Source: Candidatus Desulfobacula maris (lineage in GTDB: Bacteria > Desulfobacterota > Desulfobacteria > Desulfobacterales > Desulfobacteraceae). Taken from it: a stretch of DNA of 35,775 nt. The stretch lies in assembly GCA_014383445.1 (NCBI GenBank), contig JACNHV010000242.1, positions 1 to 35,775 of the forward strand, written 5' to 3'. Shown here piece after piece: positions 31,237-35,775 of the stretch; positions within the stretch are counted from its first letter, which is position 1; the number at the start of each line of letters is the position of its first letter. A program made the position numbers and the translations under genes. The notes under the pieces are model-generated. The model made no database searches. It saw only the letters and a program-made list of their open reading frames with translations, and had not been told where the DNA came from.

Positions 31237-31473
31237 ATGACAAAAGCTGATAAGAAAAACAAAAAGATTAGAAGAAGTCAAAATAATATTAAATTTCAAG
31301 AATTTGTCACCTGGCTTGAAGACAATGGGTTCTCGCTTGATCGGATAAGTGGAAGTCATCATATTTTTGTGCATCCGATTATTGAAACCCCGATAAACGC
31401 TCAAAAAAAGAAAGATGGAACAGCAAAAGCGTATCAAATTAAGCAAGCCATTAATATTATTGATGGAGAGTAA
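31237..31473 (+). CDS. hicA: HicA-type mRNA interferase toxin
   Basis: A 78-residue HicA-like toxin. The core FVTWLEDNGFSLDRISGSHH then IFVHPIIETPINAQ has the catalytic histidine in the GSHHIF motif, and the C-terminus YQIKQAINIID fits the family helix. HicA cleaves mRNA and is neutralised by HicB. The antitoxin gene follows three bases after its stop. No strong ribosome site precedes the ATG. The gene is intact, unlike the other hicA at 35529. Confidence 0.87.
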   Translation: MTKADKKNKKIRRSQNNIKFQEFVTWLEDNGFSLDRISGSHHIFVHPIIETPINAQKKKDGTAKAYQIKQAINIIDGE

Positions 31474-31475
31474 TC

Positions 31476-31835
31476 ATGGAATATACTGTTAAAATTTTTC
31501 CTGATCCAGAAGGTGATGGCGATTATATGGCTGAAATTCAAGAACTTAAAGGGTGTTCTGCTTTTGGCGAAACACCTGAAGAAGCTCTGAGAGAAGTAGA
31601 AATAGCCATGCAATTGTGGATTGAAACTGCAAAAAAATATGGTAAACCAATTCCGAAACCGAAAAATAAAAAAATCAATGAACCTAAAAAACGGTTCAAT
31701 GTAATATTCCCTGAATCGCTCCTTTCAGATGTGGATGAGTACAGGGGGAAGCATGGAATGAAGCGGTCCGAACTCCTTGCTGCCGCTGCTGAACAATTTA
31801 TTTCATCAACCCGGAGGACTCATCTGGGGCATTAA
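31476..31835 (+). CDS. hicB: HicB-type antitoxin
   Basis: A 119-residue HicB antitoxin. The N-terminal partial RNase H-like fold shows YTVKIFPDPEGDGDYMAEIQ then ELKGCSAFGETPEEALREVE, the conserved GxxT/G-EAL region. The C-terminus RFNVIFPESLLSDVDEYRGK is a ribbon-helix-helix DNA-binding segment. GGAGAG lies before the ATG. With the hicA just upstream it forms a complete TA pair placed between two copies of the inverted-repeat element. Confidence 0.88.
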   Translation: MEYTVKIFPDPEGDGDYMAEIQELKGCSAFGETPEEALREVEIAMQLWIETAKKYGKPIPKPKNKKINEPKKRFNVIFPESLLSDVDEYRGKHGMKRSELLAAAAEQFISSTRRTHLGH

Positions 31836-31872
31836 TCCTCCCTGCAAAATTCTTACAATGCTGTTTAATAAA

Positions 31873-31943
31873 GGACGCAGATGAACGCAGACCGCCATGT
31901 TTTTACAACACCCCATCTGAGCCATCTGAGAAAATCTGCGTCC
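31873..31943. mobile_element. 71-bp internally deleted GxxExxY element (second)
   Basis: It has the same length and ends as 31062-31132: GGACGCAGAT at 31873-31882 and ATCTGCGTCC at 31934-31943. The interior differs a little (CCGCCATGTTTTTACAACAC), so it is an independent or older copy. The intact element begins 10 bases downstream. Confidence 0.75.
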
Positions 31944-31952
31944 CATAAAATA

Positions 31953-32386
31953 GGACGCAGATGAACGCAGATTACCAGGATTTTAAACACACAGACCTGA
32001 CAAAAAAGATCATTGCAATCTTTTACCAGGTTTACAACACCCTGGGCTATGGCTTTCTTGAAAAAGTGTATGAAAAAGCCATGATGTTTGAATTTAAAAA
32101 AGCCGGCATCTCCGCCAACTCCCAGTTCCCAATAAAAGTAGACTATCAAGGCCACATTGTCGGTGAATATTTTGCCGATATACTTATCGAAAACAAGGTC
32201 ATCATTGAAATTAAGGCAGCCAAAGACTTATCATTAGAAAACGAAGCCCAACTTCTCAACTACCTGAAGGCAACCCAAGCAGAAGTAGGCCTCCTTCTCA
32301 ACTTCGGCCCTGAACCCCAAATCAAAAGAAAAGCCTTTGACAATAAATAAACAACCCATCTGAGCCATCTGAGAAAATCTGCGTCC
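31953..32386 (+). mobile_element. 434-bp inverted-repeat element carrying the GxxExxY gene
   Basis: The perfect 10-bp terminal inverted repeats GGACGCAGAT (31953-31962) and ATCTGCGTCC (32377-32386) enclose exactly one gene. The start codon of that gene lies inside the left repeat. Both sides of the copies tend to show ATAAA-like sequence. This arrangement is what a small cassette or MITE-parent element would look like; transposition is inferred, not shown. Confidence 0.6.
31961..32350 (+). CDS. GxxExxY family protein
   Basis: A 129-residue protein of the GxxExxY family (TIGR04256). The name-giving motif is in NTLGYGFLEKVYEKAMMFEF near residue 30-45, and the second half VDYQGHIVGEYFADILIENK then VIIEIKAAKDL is a PD-(D/E)XK-nuclease-like core. 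Function is not established. The start codon is part of the left inverted repeat, so the first residues MNAD are repeat-encoded. AGGA upstream is only a weak ribosome site. The protein is full length with the family motif intact. Confidence 0.85.
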   Translation: MNADYQDFKHTDLTKKIIAIFYQVYNTLGYGFLEKVYEKAMMFEFKKAGISANSQFPIKVDYQGHIVGEYFADILIENKVIIEIKAAKDLSLENEAQLLNYLKATQAEVGLLLNFGPEPQIKRKAFDNK

Positions 32387-32389
32387 CAC

Positions 32390-33946
32390 ATGAGAACCTT
32401 GAAAATAATCGCCATTATTCTCTTATCCTTTATGGTAATCATAAACTGCGTCCTGTTCCTATCCAGGTTTCAATACCAGAATGGAATCAATTTCATGCAC
32501 GAGAAAGAATATGATATGGCCCTTGCCTCCTTTACCCGGGCTGAAAACCTGATCCCCCCGTTTTTAGGCAAGATCTTTTTTCTCCAGGACCATATGCGCA
32601 TCCATACTCAAAAAGGGATGGCCTTCCATGACCAGGGCCTTGCCCTCTGGAAAGAAAAAGGCATATCCACCAACGTATCTGCATTGTACAAAAAAGCCGG
32701 AATCAGCTTCACCAAAGCCGCTAAAATAGATCCAGGCGATTATATCACCACCTATTGGCTTGCAAAAACACAAAACGCCCTGGAGTCTATAACGGGATAC
32801 CTTAAGCCCCATGACCCAAACCCCTATAATGCCCAACCCCTCTATGAAAAAGCCATTGCCTTAAGACCCAGCGGCATCGAGGTCCATTATGCCTATATCC
32901 GTTATCTCTACAACAAAGGAGAAAAAAAACGCATCCCAGAACTTGTTCAATATATGACTCAAATCTACCCCCAATCCTACTTTCATCTGAAAAAAGAACC
33001 TTTTTTTAATGACTATCTTATTGCGAACATGGAAACAGGCCTTTTATCTGCCCTGGATCAGGACATAACCCCCATATCTGCTTTCCAGGCACTCTCTGAT
33101 ATCCAGGTCGCAAAAAAAAACTATCATAAAGCAATTACCTATTACAGTAAAAGCCTGGAAGTTAAACCCTTTACCAACACATCAGGCAACTATCTGAACA
33201 TGGGGCAATTGTATTTAAAAAGCCAACTCCCGGAAAAAACGGAAAAGACCACTATCTGGTTTACAAAGGCATTAAAAAAGGCAGACAATTTTGATGCCAC
33301 CCTTGAAAAGATATTTAACATCTACACACGAGCAAAGGCATTGGATGAATTTATCCGGTTTTCCATCCACATCGAAGAAAACCTGGCCCATCCCCCCGTC
33401 CTGGATATCAGCATTGCAGAGGCCTGGATTAAAATGGGAAACCCCCAGCTTGCAAGGGCAAGACTGCTCAAGCTCAATGCAAAAAAGCCCAATGCACACG
33501 CCCACTACCTTTTAGCGACCATCGCTGAACGAGAAAACGACTGGGACCAGATGGAAACCTCCATCCAGCGGGCAACACTGCTGGATCAAAACAACTACAC
33601 CTATTACAACCTGCTCACAAAGGCCCTGATAAACCAACAAAAATACACCCATGCCGAAGAAACAGCCACAAAAGCCATAACCCTTGCGCCAAAAAACAAT
33701 CCCTGGGTTTTCAACAGCCGGGCTGTCATCCGATGGCGCCTGAAAAAATATTCCCCGGCGGCTTCAGACTGGGAAAAAGCCTTTACCATAAAACCCGACC
33801 AAAGCGATTTTCCCTACCGAATAGCCCTGGCAATGGAACAGGAAGGCAACTTTAAAAAAGCCCAGACCTTTGCTGTCAAAGCCCTGACCCTTGCCCCAGA
33901 CAACAAAAAATACAAAACCCTTGAAACCCGGCTAAAAACCCACTGA
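32390..33946 (+). CDS. Membrane-anchored TPR protein of the second EPS set
   Basis: A 518-residue protein with an N-terminal membrane helix (IIAIILLSFMVIINCVLFLS) and a periplasmic solenoid of TPR-like units, such as ALASFTRAENLIPP, SFTKAAKIDPGDYITTYWLA, YYSKSLEVKPF and EETATKAITLAPKNNPWVFN. TPR proteins of this layout accompany O-antigen ligase/polymerase genes. It starts 4 bases after the right repeat of the GxxExxY element, and its stop falls in another right-end copy of the repeat at 33943-33970. The coding strand is C-rich. No enzyme motif is visible; a scaffold role is inferred. Confidence 0.78.
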   Translation: MRTLKIIAIILLSFMVIINCVLFLSRFQYQNGINFMHEKEYDMALASFTRAENLIPPFLGKIFFLQDHMRIHTQKGMAFHDQGLALWKEKGISTNVSALYKKAGISFTKAAKIDPGDYITTYWLAKTQNALESITGYLKPHDPNPYNAQPLYEKAIALRPSGIEVHYAYIRYLYNKGEKKRIPELVQYMTQIYPQSYFHLKKEPFFNDYLIANMETGLLSALDQDITPISAFQALSDIQVAKKNYHKAITYYSKSLEVKPFTNTSGNYLNMGQLYLKSQLPEKTEKTTIWFTKALKKADNFDATLEKIFNIYTRAKALDEFIRFSIHIEENLAHPPVLDISIAEAWIKMGNPQLARARLLKLNAKKPNAHAHYLLATIAERENDWDQMETSIQRATLLDQNNYTYYNLLTKALINQQKYTHAEETATKAITLAPKNNPWVFNSRAVIRWRLKKYSPAASDWEKAFTIKPDQSDFPYRIALAMEQEGNFKKAQTFAVKALTLAPDNKKYKTLETRLKTH

Positions 33947-33970
33947 GCCCATCAGAGAAAATCTGCGTCC
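33943..33970 (+). repeat. Right end of the GGACGCAGAT element
   Basis: TGAGCCCATCAGAGAAAATC then ATCTGCGTCC at 33961-33970, with no left end nearby. It carries the stop codon of the TPR gene and lies just before the start of the ligase gene. Confidence 0.7.
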
Positions 33971-33982
33971 CATAAGTCCCAT

Positions 33983-35254
33983 ATGAATATACCATTTTAC
34001 ATAATCTGCACCCTGATCGTATTCACCCCTCTTGCCCGTGGTTCCGTCCATCCATGGGCAACAACCATCATCCAGATCCTGATTCTGCTATCAGCCATCA
34101 TTATGGTCGCAAAAAAAACCGCCATCCCAAAAACACCAATGACCAAACCCATAACAGCCATCCTGATCCTGTGCGCAGTATCCTTTACCTTTTCTTCCCA
34201 CAAACCCGTTGCCTTTGAAGGGCTTCTCATGCTTTTAACATACATAGCAGCCTATTTTATAACCCAGTCCTGTGTCAAAACCAGAAAACAGCAGCGCATC
34301 CTGGTGTACACCATCATAGCAACGGCCATACTGCTCTCCGTCATCGGCATATTCAAACGCTTCGGCCTGAACCCCTTACCCTTCTGGATATACCCTGATA
34401 TCGGCAACCCCTCACCCGATTCAATCTCAGGCGCATACGTCAACCGAAACCACCTGGCAGGATTCCTTGAAATGGCAATCCCCCTGCTTATCATATTGTT
34501 CATCACCCGGCAAAGAACCCTTGAAACAAAACTCGGCCTTGTCTTCCTGACCCTGTTCCTCCTGACAACCCAGGCCTTTACCCTGTCACGCGGCGGATGG
34601 ATATCCACCATAACGGCCATACTCTTTTTGGCAGTTGTATTACTATCCCAGAAAAGTTTTGTTGACAAAAAAATCATTTTGACAATCGGAGCCTGCATTG
34701 TAATCATGTCTCTTTTTATCCTTGCAAGCCTGCCCGTTGTTGAAAGAATCACCACCCTGACCCAGCAGGATACCACAGACAATATTTCCGGCAGGATGCG
34801 ATGCTGGAAAGGCACCATTCTCCATATAAAAGACAACCTGCTCCTTGGAACCGGCCCCAATACCTTTACCGTGGCATACCCTGCTTATCAAATCCCGGGG
34901 CCTGCTGTCTTAAGACGCTATGCCCACAACGACTACCTGCACTTCACAGCAGAAACGGGAATCCTGTTCATCCCGATATTAATGTACACGCTATTTTGCT
35001 TTTTCAGAACAGGCTTTCAAAACCTGAAAAGCCAAAGCCGCCAGAAAAAAGGGATTGCCCTGGGCGCCATGGCAGCAATCTTTGCCATACTTATCCACTC
35101 CTTTTCTGATTTCAACCTGAACATACCAGCCAATGCCTTCACCTTCACCGTCATAGCAGCACTGGTATTTAACCCATCTGAGTCATCTGAGAAAATCTGC
35201 GTCCCCAAAAAAAAAGTTATCCTTATTAACTTTATGGCTTATTATAAAGCTTAA
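33983..35254 (+). CDS. O-antigen ligase/polymerase-like membrane protein (Wzy_C family)
   Basis: A 423-residue multi-pass inner-membrane protein. Its conserved parts are YVNRNHLAGFLEMAIPLL near residue 152, TLSRGGWISTITAIL near 200, the periplasmic loop SGRMRCWKGTILHIKDNLLL near 270 with GTGPNTF, and YAHNDYLHFTAETGI near 315. These mark the O-antigen ligase/Wzy_C family, which joins or polymerises lipid-linked glycans in the periplasm. The last 30 residues (NPSESSEKICVPKKK) are encoded by a right-end repeat copy, so the native C-terminus has been replaced or extended. It has no recognisable ribosome site; the repeat precedes it. Confidence 0.87.
   Translation: MNIPFYIICTLIVFTPLARGSVHPWATTIIQILILLSAIIMVAKKTAIPKTPMTKPITAILILCAVSFTFSSHKPVAFEGLLMLLTYIAAYFITQSCVKTRKQQRILVYTIIATAILLSVIGIFKRFGLNPLPFWIYPDIGNPSPDSISGAYVNRNHLAGFLEMAIPLLIILFITRQRTLETKLGLVFLTLFLLTTQAFTLSRGGWISTITAILFLAVVLLSQKSFVDKKIILTIGACIVIMSLFILASLPVVERITTLTQQDTTDNISGRMRCWKGTILHIKDNLLLGTGPNTFTVAYPAYQIPGPAVLRRYAHNDYLHFTAETGILFIPILMYTLFCFFRTGFQNLKSQSRQKKGIALGAMAAIFAILIHSFSDFNLNIPANAFTFTVIAALVFNPSESSEKICVPKKKVILINFMAYYKA
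35171..35204 (+). repeat. Right end of the GGACGCAGAT element inside a coding region
   Basis: AACCCATCTGAGTCATCTGA then ATCTGCGTCC at 35195-35204, read in frame by the ligase gene. No left end is near, so only the right end is present. Confidence 0.8.
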
Positions 35255-35280
35255 TCAAAGCTTGATGGAGGTTGTTTACC

Positions 35281-35532
35281 ATGGGAACACAGTTTGTGAC
35301 AGATGTACAAGGCAATAAAACAGCGAAAACATTCAATGTCATAATCGAGCAGGATAATGAGGGATTTTATATCGCCAGTGTACCTGAATTAAAGGGGTGC
35401 CATACACAGGCAAAATCTCTGGATGTTTTATTAGACCGTATTAAAGAAGCCATTGCATTGTGTATGGAGGTTGATGACATTGCCTTTCCTAATCAATTTG
35501 TCGGGTTTCAAAGAATATCGGTTTCTATATGA
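35281..35532 (+). CDS. hicB: HicB-type antitoxin
   Basis: An 83-residue HicB-like protein from the ATG at 35281 with GGAGG 9 bases before it; an earlier TTG is less likely. The core FNVIIEQDNEGFYIASVPEL then KGCHTQAKSLDVLLDRIKEA is the usual HicB fold. It has no ribbon-helix-helix tail, as in many short HicB proteins. Its stop overlaps the start of the toxin gene (ATGA at 35529), but that toxin is internally deleted, so this antitoxin is an orphan in practice. Confidence 0.82.
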   Translation: MGTQFVTDVQGNKTAKTFNVIIEQDNEGFYIASVPELKGCHTQAKSLDVLLDRIKEAIALCMEVDDIAFPNQFVGFQRISVSI

Positions 35533-35655
35533 CACAATATCCATCTTTGCAGGGCAAACAGCTTGTTAAAGTACTTAAAAAGATAAAATTCAGTGTTAAC
35601 AAAGATTCTTCGCGATTGTGAAATAACTCGGGATGATCTTTTGAAGCTTATCTAA
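35529..35655 (+). pseudogene. HicA toxin, internally deleted
   Basis: From the ATGA overlap the frame reads MTQYPSLQGKQLVKVLKKIK, the HicA start, and stops at 35619-35621. A second frame from 35605 reads ILRDCEITRDDLLKLI and stops at 35653-35655, matching the HicA C-terminus. The middle, including the catalytic histidine motif, is missing and the frame is shifted at the joint. The toxin is therefore inactive. Confidence 0.75.
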
Positions 35656-35679
35656 AGTCTTGATACTTTACCCCCAAAC

Positions 35680-35705
35680 AACGACAACAAAGCAAGCCTG
35701 ACCCC
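35680..35705 (-). repeat. 26-bp repeat, inverted copy of 27756-27781
   Basis: AACGACAACAAAGCAAGCCT followed by GACCCC is the exact reverse complement of the repeat at 27756-27781. It lies in the gap after the hicBA remnant. Confidence 0.7.
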
Positions 35706-35748
35706 ATCCCACCAATAACGGATTGAAAAAAAAGACAATAATAGGTTG

Positions 35749-35773
35749 ATTTATCTCTAAATTAGAGATAAAT
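35749..35773. other. 25-bp perfect palindrome at the window edge
   Basis: ATTTATCTCTAA, a central A, and the mirror arm ending GAGATAAAT. It is perfect with a single central base. It could be an operator for a gene beyond the window or a hairpin; nothing downstream is visible. Confidence 0.5.
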
Positions 35774-35775
35774 AT

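Noticed and set aside
34252-34860. Minus-strand ORF of 202 codons opposite the O-antigen ligase
   Set aside because: Shadow of a strongly conserved membrane protein on the other strand; low-complexity translation.
31062-35204. Integron cassette array with attC sites at gene junctions
   Set aside because: The shared sequence has no GTTRRRY core or attC-like paired arms, and no integrase is visible. It is explained by ends of the GGACGCAGAT element.

Overview
The window looks like chromosomal DNA of a Desulfobacterota (deltaproteobacterial) bacterium, most likely a Desulfobacterales sulfate reducer. The reasons are an exosortase fused to an EpsI domain, several proteins with a VPxPxA-type C-terminal sorting tag, -24/-12 promoters in front of two of them, a DUF6765-type pseudogene, and intergenic regions packed with short dispersed repeats. 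This placement is inference. No rRNA, tRNA or housekeeping marker is present, and every gene I accept is on the plus strand.

Layout. (1) 1-6740: a broken glycosyltransferase family 2 fragment, then a tight operon of three GT-B glycosyltransferases, a radical SAM protein and the exosortase-EpsI fusion. (2) 6900-8600: a DUF4143-type ATPase and an orphan BrnA/CopG antitoxin beside a toxin remnant. (3) 8678-10315: a WecA-like polyprenyl-phosphate sugar-phosphate transferase. (4) 10316-13246: a repeat-rich toxin-antitoxin island holding an antitoxin with a truncated ParE, an intact antitoxin/ParE pair, an XRE regulator, a Phd/VapC pair, and an internally deleted copy of the WecA-like gene. (5) 13247-22316: the polymer export machinery, namely TPR lipoprotein, a sorted protein, Wza-like export protein, outer-membrane barrel, Wzz/GumC chain-length protein, tyrosine kinase and ExeA-like ATPase. 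(6) 22690-26653: four more proteins with sorting tags, one of them a zinc metalloprotease, plus a Com-like zinc ribbon. (7) 26654-28910: repeats, an internally deleted REP-associated transposase, a second Com-like gene and a broken DUF6765 gene. (8) 29151-35254: a second polysaccharide set made of a 5'-truncated GumC, a tyrosine kinase with an inserted DUF4388-like domain, HicAB, a GxxExxY gene inside an inverted-repeat element, a TPR protein and an O-antigen ligase/polymerase-like protein. (9) 35281-35775: a HicB with an internally deleted HicA.

The genes fit one job. Glycosyltransferases and the WecA-like enzyme build a lipid-linked exopolysaccharide. The Wza-like, barrel, Wzz and kinase proteins regulate its length and export it. 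The exosortase processes tagged proteins that probably end up at the surface or in the matrix. Two tagged genes share a -24/-12 promoter and the upstream palindrome AAGTA-N4-TACTT, so they are probably co-regulated.

The most unusual signals are five. First, a 434-bp GxxExxY-encoding unit with perfect 10-bp terminal inverted repeats sits next to two 71-bp internally deleted copies, and its right end recurs at successive gene junctions. Second, a BY-kinase has a foreign domain between its Walker motifs. Third, at least three toxin genes have decayed beside intact antitoxins. Fourth, several genes are deleted internally with both ends kept. Fifth, a 9-bp-periodic repeat family marks many intergenic regions.
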